Below are positions 56,818 to 64,000 of a stretch of 64,000 bases of DNA, piece by piece. The notes under the pieces are model-generated. The model saw only the letters and a program-made list of their open reading frames with translations. It ran no database searches and was not told the origin of the DNA. A program made the position numbers and the translations under genes. Position 1 is the stretch's first letter, and every line of letters starts with the position of its first letter. Where the stretch lies: positions 6,044,082-6,108,081 of the forward strand of contig CM054158.1 of NCBI GenBank assembly GCA_028751875.1. Reading direction: 5' to 3'. This DNA is from Rapana venosa. Lineage: Eukaryota; Mollusca; Gastropoda; Neogastropoda; Muricidae.

Positions 56818-57317
56818 TTAACCTGTACACTCCTTCACGTTCCCTCCGCTCTGCTGCAGATACCTTGTGCCTACGAATACCTAGATTCAACCAATCTACT
56901 GTTGGCCGCCGCTCTTTCTCTATTTCGGGTCCATCGACCTGGAATGAGCTCCCTCTCTCTCTTCGCCAGAAGCCTAGCTATGGCACTTTTAAATCAAGCC
57001 TCAAGACATATTTATTTCAAACCTAAGATTTCCCCCCTCCTGTCTCATATCAGAACTATCCCACCCTTCACTAACCCATGTCCTATCACCCTGCTAAAGT
57101 ATGTGACCTGTGTGTGTGTGTGTGTGTGTGCTTTTGAAAAACATTTGACTATTTCAATTTTATTTCATAGATTTGGTCTGCAGTACCATGTTTGTAATAT
57201 CTGTTTGAACTATTGATTATTTGTCATTGGTTGTATGACTGTGTAAGATTAGGTCGAATGCATGCTCTTTGATTTGTCTTTGCAAGATATAGCGCTATAT
57301 AAGTTCCATTTATTATT
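56818..57317 (+). mobile_element. L2 3' end inserted into repeat R1
   Basis: Encodes LYTPSRSLRSAADTLC, then P-R-F-N-Q-S-T-V-G-R-R-S-F-S-I and W-N-E-L-P, ending KTYLFQT-stop at 57,024-57,026, and a 3' end with AGCGCTATATAAGTTCCATT and ATT repeats. Flanked by ATATC on both sides. Frame clean over 68 codons; more intact than the other L2 ends here. Confidence 0.9.
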
Positions 57318-57440
57318 ATATCAGTTCTCTCCCATGCCAGTCAGATGCACTGGGCCTGACTTCTCAGGTGCTTCACAGCAATGCAATGCATTTTTGCTCA
57401 TATGACAGAAAATAGTTGCTGTCTGAGCGAGCATTCAACA
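57318..57440 (+). repeat. Repeat family R1, right half of the split copy
   Basis: ATATCAGTTCTCTCCCATGC, then GGGCCTGACTTCTCAGGTGC and CATATGACAGAAAATAGTTG, completing the R1 order. Confidence 0.85.
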
Positions 57441-57557
57441 AAGAATTTTTTTTAGAGGGGGGGGGGGGAAGGGGGGATGTGTAGCAGCAGTACAGAACTA
57501 CTCATTTCTCATTAAATTTTTTCCTGACAGAATGTTTTCTTGTTGCACTTTCCCCAG

Positions 57558-57719
57558 CTAAACACCATGGGGGTCATCAAGAATATGCACTCTCACTCGT
57601 CCTACTTAGGAGTTACTGTGAGACCAGTGTCTGGGGTCATACCAGGGTCAGGAAGAGGGCAAAGGGTCGTGACAAAGCCAGTGGTAAAGAAGGCAGCTTA
57701 TAATCACAATAGTTCTTAA
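57558..57719 (+). CDS. Candidate terminal exon of an unidentified gene
   Basis: A strong acceptor (a T/C-rich stretch ending TTGTTGCACTTTCCCCAG) is followed by an open frame to TAA at 57,717-57,719. From the first in-frame ATG (57,567) it encodes 50 residues: MGVIKNMHSHSSYLGVTVRP, then V-S-G-V-I-P-G-S-G-R-G-Q-R and K-P-V-V-K-K-A-A-Y-N-H-N-S-S. The composition is unlike the LINE frames or homopolymer artefacts around it. The family was not recognised. AATAAA at 58,507-58,512 could serve as poly(A) signal. Upstream exons would lie on the plus strand to the left; none was identified. Confidence 0.4.
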   Translation, partial: LNTMGVIKNMHSHSSYLGVTVRPVSGVIPGSGRGQRVVTKPVVKKAAYNHNSS

Positions 57720-58435
57720 GTCAAGATCCCAGTGTGTGTGGCTCTTGGTGGATTTAGAATATCAATTTGTATGCTTTGGAGATCAACTTCTGTGAAGTCT
57801 GCCAGTGCCTTGATCTATCTTTATGCGTTCACGAATGCTGAATTTCAAATATGCATGTTGGAGATCCCATAATTCTTTTCTGTATTCCGTCATACCAGCT
57901 TTTGAAACTTGAAAATACATGGTATATGCCTGTAGTGGACAAGCATATTAGGTTATGCAACTTGTCAAGCCCGACTTCAGTGTGTTCTACATATGATGAT
58001 TTCTTTTTACCCCTTCCCTGCCTGTTGTGGCTATCGTGATGCCACTTTTGGTTCTCTACATGCCTGCTGTATTTGTGTCTAGAATGCTATCATGTCAGTC
58101 AAACTGCTTTGAATTATACATTTTAAGCTGGTCCAGTCTCTTGCTGTGATATTTAATCACACCCATGTTCATAGACAGAAGATTTAGTTCTGTTGGCAAC
58201 CCATTTCATATCTCATATAATGTCAAATCGACCCCTGGAAAATTCATGCAAACACCCCCCCTCCCCTTTTTAAAAAAAAAATCATTCTTGCTGGGGGTTT
58301 TCCTCTCAGTTTCTGTTGAATAGTTCTAACTTTCCGCCTTTCTAATCGATCCATCTATATTTTGTAAAAGCGCTCTATGAACCTGATCTTTGGGAGCTTT
58401 TCCCATTTATTACTGGCATTTTGAGAATGGGAAAA

Positions 58436-58459
58436 GGGGGGGGGGGGGGGGGGGGGGGG
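58436..58459. repeat. Poly-G run
   Basis: About 24 G in otherwise normal sequence. Confidence 0.9.
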
Positions 58460-58660
58460 TGAAGAATGGGGGAACTGATTATGGGTTTAGACTCTGGCTA
58501 GACTTCAAAGGGCACTAATAAAGAATGATTGATATGGACATTGCACTTGGTATCACCCAGATACAAAAAACAAAACAAAACCAACAACAAAAACCAGCTA
58601 CGTAAGAATTAAGAAAAGAAGATATTACTATTTGGAAAATCTCTCTTGTGTGTCCTCTTC

Positions 58661-58736
58661 TCTACTCTGTGTGTGTGTGTGTGTATGTGTCTGTGTGTGT
58701 GTGCAAGTGTCTGTGTGTGTGTCTGTGTGTGTGTTT
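58661..58736. repeat. TG microsatellite
   Basis: TG repeat with TCTG and CAAG interruptions. Confidence 0.9.
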
Positions 58737-59229
58737 GTCAGGTGGATAGCTCAGTCTCTGTTATGGTGGCAGCTGTACACTTGCAGATTCTCCCAGTCTT
58801 CATAGAGCTTCTTGGCTACTGGGGTGGCGTCAGGCCAGATCTTTCAGAGTGCCTTGTGTGGCTGGCGGGTGTTGCAAGGGCACTCCTATGCTGTGTGGTC
58901 TATGTGGAGTTTTGTTCTTCTCTACTCAACACCTCTTCTTGACCTGATGGCCTACCCCCAGTGCCCAAATCCAACATAACTCAGCAAAGAGTGGAAGTCG
59001 CAGCAGATAATTTTTTTTTTAATCATGTTTTTGCTCTGGTATGCAGGAATACAAAAATTCTAAATTCAGCGTGCCCCTTCCTTTTACCTAATCCAAGTGT
59101 GGTCAGTTCCTGCTATAGTTATTAGCATCAGCTGACCCCAGCTGGGCTGGGATGGATAGCAGCTGAAAGTGGGGGAAACTGACAGTATGTCCTCCTATAT
59201 TATGTTGTAGTTGTACATTGATTTTTTAA

Positions 59230-60175
59230 ATAGATTTTAATGGGGTGTGAGGCAGGGATGCTTGTTCTCACCTGATTTATTTAATGTATATAGTGAAATA
59301 ATTCTACGAAATATTGAGAATCATGAGGGAATTAGTGTAGGTGGCCACATCAACAACAACCTGAGATATGCAGATGACACAGTCCTTATCGCCAACTCTG
59401 AAGAAAAACTGCAAAAGATTTTAACAACAGTAACATGAAAGCGAAAAGAAAGGATTACAGCTCAATGCAAAGAAGACAGAATGCATGGGTGATCTCGAAA
59501 AAAGCTGTTATACCACAATGCAACATAGCCTTGTAAAGCAGAGAGAATCAGACAAGTAAACACCTTTAAATACCTTGGTTGTACTATCACCCCGGACGGC
59601 AAGTGTGACACAGAAATCAAGAGGAGAATCGGTCAATCTAAGGCAACTTTTAAACAACATGAAATGCATTTTACCAACAGTAAGATAAGCCTCAAGACAA
59701 AGATCCATGTTGTGAAGCCTACGTATGGTCCATTCTTCTGTACGGATATGAGTGCTGGACCCTAGCCAAGGACACAGAACAGCGACTAGAAGCAGTTGGA
59801 GATGTGGTTCATCCGGAGAATCATGAAAGTCTCATGGACAAAAAGAAAAACAAATGCAGAAGTAATGGAAATGGCTGGGTACAAGAGATCCTTCTCAACA
59901 CCATCAGAGAAAGACAGCTTCAAATTTTTCGGCCATATAATCAGGGCTGACGGACTAGAGAAACTGTTATGGAGTGGCAAAATATGTGGAAACAAGAGCA
60001 GAGGAAGACAACGCACAAAATTCACAGACAGCTTAAACAAATTCGCAATGAATAAAGAGGGCACCAACAATGAGCTCATGAGAGGGACCAAGAACAGGGA
60101 GGAATGGAGAGCCATGATCATCGATGTCTGCAGGACCAGACCGCACTTGAAGAAGAAGAATGGTGAGCTGATATT
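59230..60175 (+). mobile_element. LINE RT and C-terminus, 5'-truncated
   Basis: Starts within RT: G-V-R-Q-G-C-L-F-S-P-D-L-F-N-V-Y near 59,240, LRYADDTVLIANSEEKLQK near 59,360 with the YADD catalytic motif, F-K-Y-L-G-C near 59,570, then M-W-F-I-R-R-I-M-K-V-S-W near 59,800, K-F-F-G-H-I-I-R near 59,925, S-R-G-R-Q-R near 60,000 and E-E-W-R-A-M-I-I near 60,100. Two or more frameshifts. A smoothed copy on the minus strand lies at 31.0-34.2 kb. There is no clear repeat tail beyond AAGAAGAAG at 60,149-60,161. Confidence 0.88.
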
Positions 60176-62199
60176 TTTATCCCAATGATTCATTCTCTTT
60201 TGCCGTAATGTTCTGTATTGCAGAAGAACTGATACATATCCTTTCTCCACTGCACATTTACACAAACACACCTGAAAGCAGTCTTTTTCCCAATCATCTT
60301 TATATTTGTACATAATTTCAATTGTCTGATACAATACTCTGCCCAAAACATTTTCAAGAAGTGTACAACAATAAGGTTGACATAAACATAGCTACACTTT
60401 TTCTTGTGTTTTTCAAGACATATTAAAAAAAATGATGGCTTGTACATTCAACCAGCAATGAGGGCGTTTTTCTTTTCAATACAGCTGCATATATTGATAA
60501 ACACAATTTAGTACATTGAGTAGTTATCTTTTAACTGATCACAAGTAACTTAGAAAAGATTAAAAAAAGGAATTAGATTTGGAAATGATGTAACTGAATA
60601 ACATTAAGAAATCTCCAAACTGGATTTGACAACACTCATCAAACAGATACACTGCACTCTGACTCAACATCATCAGTAGACACAGACGTTGTGCATGTAC
60701 AAGCTTTCAAACATTCAACTGTTAGGTAAACATCAATTAATTTTCCCACATTTTTCGAAATAATATTACCTCTCAATTCTTCTCATCCATATCCACAACT
60801 TTTCATCTGTGATGAACAACAGCTTGTAAGGACATGAAAATGATAATATATGATGTAAAACACATTGCACATCGTCTGAAAGAGACGTTAACATAACAAA
60901 GTACATCATAATCACACCTCTTCAATTTGTCTACTCTCACAGACACACAGAAACAGACATGCTTTCCTGTTCACACTCACATCTTACAGTACATTACAAT
61001 GAACATTTTCACCACAAAAGAAAAAGTAACATTGTAGTTTCATTCCAATAACATCCCTTACCCCATCCAGGTAAATCAATGGTTATGAATGCAGTGATAG
61101 AAACCAGAGCTCCATAATTATGCTATAAACCTCCAAAATAATACTTGTCCATGTTCAGCTGTCTGTGCTTTCACTTCAAAGGTTAGGTCTCTGAAAAGGT
61201 TGTGATTAGTCAAGACTATTATTGTTTCAAAAAGAGTTGCCATCTTCTGGTTCTATTCCAATCTGGACATATCAAATAGGTCACTACTCATTCTGCCTCT
61301 TTTATCAATCCGCATGTATGCCTTTTTAATTAATTAAGAAGGGAAGTTTTCACTACAAAAAATGTCAAAAGTAAGACACTTTTGATGTTGTGGAATCATT
61401 CATGGGAGTTAATTAAATGTGTGAAGTACACAGGATCCTGGAGGACAGACCAACACCAAGACAATCACTCACTGCCCAGTGGAAAACGGCAACAGAATCA
61501 GGCTTTGAGTGCATTCAAAACGTGGATCTCTTGCTTCAGCTGCTTTAATTTAACCTCTAGGTCACTAAGCCACCAGTGGAATCAACCAGCTAACCAAATG
61601 TCACATTTTACTTAAAATCATGCCTCAAACTATCCTACTGATTTCTTTATACTTGTTTCGTTCAGGTATCTTGAAAAGATTCTAAAGACTGAGGATGCAG
61701 CTGATTTCCTTGTTGAGGGGGACAGCTAAAAGCAAATACAACATACAAAGCACGAGACCTGCCTGAAATAACACAATGCCTTTACCTTTTACCTCATATT
61801 TATAAGGACTTACTCCAAGTGAAAAAAAAAAAGAAATTATCCAGGAATGAAAATCAGACTGACACTCACAAGAGCTACACATATTGTGTCAATGTGATGT
61901 AGAAAAAGTGCTGTTGGTGACAATAATATTCATGGAATTATATCTTAAATAGCTGAAAGTCTACACACAAAAAGCCCTTTTATCATGATTCAACTACAGA
62001 CATAAAACAATAACTAAAGTCAAACACCAGCATACACAGGACTCTAAACACACGGCAGTAGAACATAGAGCAACTGAAACAGACCATGCTGGGAGCAGTG
62101 CCTGCCATTTGAGCCTGGACAAGCTGAAATTTAAAATATCTATCTATATATACACATATATATATATATATATATCAATTAACTGAAATGATTTCCAAC
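60176..62199. other. Repeat-poor sequence downstream of ARL1
   Basis: Normal-complexity AT-rich sequence, in part probably ARL1 3' UTR or flank (minus strand). No exon, no repeat family. TA repeat at 62,152-62,176. Confidence 0.4.
62152..62176. repeat. TA microsatellite
   Basis: TATATA run just before a SINE. Confidence 0.85.
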
Positions 62200-62610
62200 A
62201 TAGGGGGCAGGATAGCCAAGTTGTTAAAGTGTTGCACTTGTTATCTGATGGTCCAGGATAGAACCCCACCAAAGCGCCTGTTTGAGAGGATTTTTTCCCC
62301 TGGAGTAACCATCAGTACAGACTACGATCCCCAAAAAGTCCTTTGGATGGGACTATAAACCAAGGTCCCGTGTGTGAATGCATGCAGAACATCTTGCACA
62401 CACATTAAAAACCCATTCCGCCTTTTGGAAGAGTAGGTTGAGTGCCGGTAGAAACTTCACAAAAATTAAAAAACGCATCCCCACAGGCGTCATGTTTAGA
62501 CACTCTCCCGCAAGTTGGAATGCAGCTGCCTTAGCAGTGGTAAAAGCAGTCGCATACGCAAAATCTCACCGTTTGGTGAACCTCAGAGTTCTAGCCGAGG
62601 AACAAAACCA
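62200..62610 (+). mobile_element. tRNA-headed SINE with second tail type
   Basis: Head GGGGGCAGGATAGCCAAGTTG with B-box-like GGTCCAGGATAGAACCC. The body has CCTGGAGTAACCATCAGTAC, AAAGTCCTTTGGATGGGACT and GGAAGAGTAGGTTGAGTGCC. The tail has ATCTCACCGTTTGGTGAACC and TCAGAGTTCTAGCC. A full-length reference for the family in this window. Confidence 0.85.
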
Positions 62611-63202
62611 CACAAAAAGCAAACACAACACAAAACAAAACAACACCCCCCCCCCACCTAATAACAACAAAAATTCCTGCAGATGTTAAGATGTTGCCAT
62701 TAGTTCCAAACTGATTGATAACATTCAAAAAACATCTTCTACTGACCAAAAAACCCCACCCCCAAATAACAGACACTAGGTAAAGAAACAGTCAACCCCA
62801 CAATGCTTGGAAAATAAAGTCTTCTTTGTAAAACAGAACAACAAAAAACCAGAGTTCAACACACTTCACAGAAATTTTTAACCTCTACCACACCCCGTCA
62901 TGTAAAAACCTAACCGATGAAATACACTGTTTTACTTGTAACTGAGGTCCCGCTTGCTGTTGCCACCAAAAACCTGGCAAATAATAAATGCATCTGACAC
63001 GGTTCTGGAGACACAGCCGAGTTAATTAACCGAACAGTCAGAGTGAAAATTGTGTGAATGACTGATGACAACTGGAAGAGAGGTGGGTGAAAAAGGAATA
63101 AATAAGAATGGTGATGGCCCTCAAGAAGTTGTTCTGCTGCTGCTGCTGCTTGCCACCTCACGTTTCCATCCATACACATCACTGCTCTTGCAGACTTCCC
63201 TT
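62611..63202. other. ARL1 3' flank
   Basis: Probable 3' UTR (minus strand) of ARL1. Contains a CTG repeat at 63,131-63,150. A canonical AATAAA on the minus strand was not seen here. Confidence 0.35.
63131..63150. repeat. CTG trinucleotide repeat
   Basis: Short run of CTG/GCTGCT units. Confidence 0.8.
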
Positions 63203-63233
63203 CTACTTGCCCTCCTTTATTTTGTCTGCTAAC
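63203..63233 (-). CDS. ARL1: ARL1 probable last coding exon
   Basis: The acceptor is TTATGTTGCAG. One base completes the Trp codon split by the previous intron (TG|G), followed by L-A-D-K-I-K-E-G-K and TAG. Length, phase and the L-x-D/E-x-I/L-K pattern fit the C-terminal helix of ARL1, but the last residues differ from those I would expect, and the pyrimidine tract is weak. Confidence 0.45.
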
Positions 63234-63813
63234 CTGCAACATAATATCCATCACAGCTTTTATCTTGGTGTGCATTTATGAACATAAACACATGCAAGTA
63301 CATAATTATACTGATATGGACGCGCGCGCACACACAGAGTCTAGGATGCACGTGCAGTGACGCCAGAGTGTAATGAGAAGTCCCTGAAAGATGGCAGAAA
63401 CAGTTTCTTTCATTTTAACAAATTTCTTGTCTGACAAAAATCATATTTTGAAGTATGAAATCATACTTTCTTACTGTCTTCTTTGAACAAATATGAGAAA
63501 TCATGGTGGATGGTGCACAAGTCACTCACTCACAATCAGCCTCACACACACACACACACACACGCGCACACACACACACGCACACCACGCGCACACACAC
63601 ACACACACACACAAACACACAGGGGAATACTTACCATTCCATAGCTTCATCCAGTCCTTCCCCTTTGATAGCAGAAGTTTTAAAGATCTGGTACCGTCTG
63701 TCTTTCAGGGATGTTAACCCAAGGGCATTGGCCACTTCTGAGACAGTCATGGCTCCCTCTATGTCCTGCTTGTTGGCAAATACTGCTAGTATTGCCTTCT
63801 TCAGCTCATCTTC
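63203..63813 (-). CDS. ARL1: ARL1, Arf-like GTPase 1, C-terminal two exons
   Basis: ARL1 is a myristoylated small GTPase of the trans-Golgi that recruits GRIP-domain golgins. The window contains only the C-terminal third: exon 63,635-63,813 and probable last exon 63,203-63,233. The first carries ANKQD (guanine-specificity NKxD motif) and KTSAIKGEG (the SA motif contacting the base). Upstream exons with the P-loop and switch regions must lie beyond the right edge. The open frame of the main exon has no changes at the motifs, so this looks like a functional gene. Confidence 0.85.
63542..63622. repeat. CA microsatellite downstream of ARL1 exon donor
   Basis: CA repeat with CG interruptions, ending 12 bases from the exon boundary (on the minus strand, intron side). 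Confidence 0.9.
63635..63813 (-). CDS. ARL1: ARL1 exon with NKxD and SA motifs
   Basis: 179 bases, acceptor TGTGTGCGCAG and donor TG|GTAAGT. Encodes [20 protein letters not shown], then [43 protein letters not shown] and the L-K-D-R block favour ARL1 over ARF1-6. The acceptor pyrimidine tract consists wholly of a TG repeat. Confidence 0.9.
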
Positions 63814-63816
63814 CTG

Positions 63817-63837
63817 CGCACACACACACACACACAG
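63817..63837. repeat. CA microsatellite forming the ARL1 acceptor tract
   Basis: CA repeat on plus (TG on minus) directly abutting the acceptor dinucleotide region of the ARL1 exon. Confidence 0.9.
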
Positions 63838-63842
63838 AAGGA

Positions 63843-64000
63843 TGAGATAGCCTGGCGGTTATAGCACTGTGCTCATGATCTGATGGCCTGGGGGTTTGAG
63901 CCTCCACCAAGGTGCCCATTCCGGGGGATTTTTCCCTGGGAGTTAACATCAATGCAGACTCCACCCCCTTGGTCCTTTGGAAGAGACTATAAACTGAGGT
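63843..64000 (+). mobile_element. tRNA-headed SINE, cut by window end
   Basis: Head GATAGCCTGGCGGTTATAGC and B-box region GGGGGTTTGAGCCTCC, then GGGAGTTAACATCAATGCAG and GAAGAGACTATAAACTGAGG. Lies in the ARL1 intron. Confidence 0.85.

Larger units (their letters stand above)
57720..59229. other. Possible 3' UTR and spacer
   Basis: Follows the candidate terminal exon. Poly-G run at 58,436-58,459 and TG repeats at 58,661-58,736. No other coding feature is supported. Confidence 0.4.

Noticed and set aside
58646..58942. 98-codon plus-strand frame beginning in a TG repeat
   Set aside because: The first 30 residues are repeat translation. The remainder, after a TTTGTCAG acceptor-like site, shows no recognisable protein pattern.
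59786..60346. 186-codon minus-strand frame
   Set aside because: Antisense shadow of the LINE C-terminus at 59.2-60.2 kb.

Overview
This is eukaryotic, repeat-dominated DNA, best explained as a mollusc and probably a gastropod. The basis is split genes with GT-AG introns, single-copy genes of animal type, many non-LTR retrotransposon remnants of several families, tRNA-headed SINEs, and a SINE core that I associate with gastropod genomes. That last point is from memory and not checked. There are no operons, no CRISPR array and no phage.

Three host genes can be recognised, all on the minus strand. ENDOV (endonuclease V, inosine-specific nuclease) has one clean exon at 25,898-26,093. Three further exons at about 23.6, 14.1 and 12.8 kb are recognisable only after reading through many small sequence errors. 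DIABLO/Smac (mitochondrial IAP antagonist) is complete in five exons, 49,699 down to 40,407, predicting 292 residues. ARL1 (Arf-like GTPase) enters at the right edge with one good internal exon at 63,635-63,813 and a probable last coding exon at 63,203-63,233. A plus-strand terminal exon at 57,558-57,719 probably belongs to a fourth, unidentified gene.

Layout: 1-9.3 kb holds fragments of at least four LINE families plus microsatellites. From about 9.3 to 34.7 kb much of the sequence looks systematically damaged: short motifs are smoothed into homopolymers and very long poly-G or poly-C runs appear. Repeats that are clean elsewhere are present here in smoothed form, so this looks like a low-quality assembly tract rather than biology, with cleaner islands at about 25.7-27.5 kb. 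From 34.7 to 40.3 kb lie LINE, L2 and SINE pieces. From 40.4 to 49.7 kb is DIABLO, with intron insertions including an open RT reading frame carrying a PHD-like zinc finger. From 50 to 60.2 kb lie a candidate inverted-repeat DNA element, a LINE with a 5' inversion and target-site duplication, nested L2 ends and another LINE. From 60.2 to 64 kb is ARL1 with sparse repeats.

I found no convincing new molecular system. The most useful points are the smoothed tract and the ENDOV exons hidden in it, the DIABLO homologue without a canonical AVPI-like tetrapeptide, the twin-primed LINE, the PHD-in-RT reading frame, and the splice sites embedded in CA repeats.
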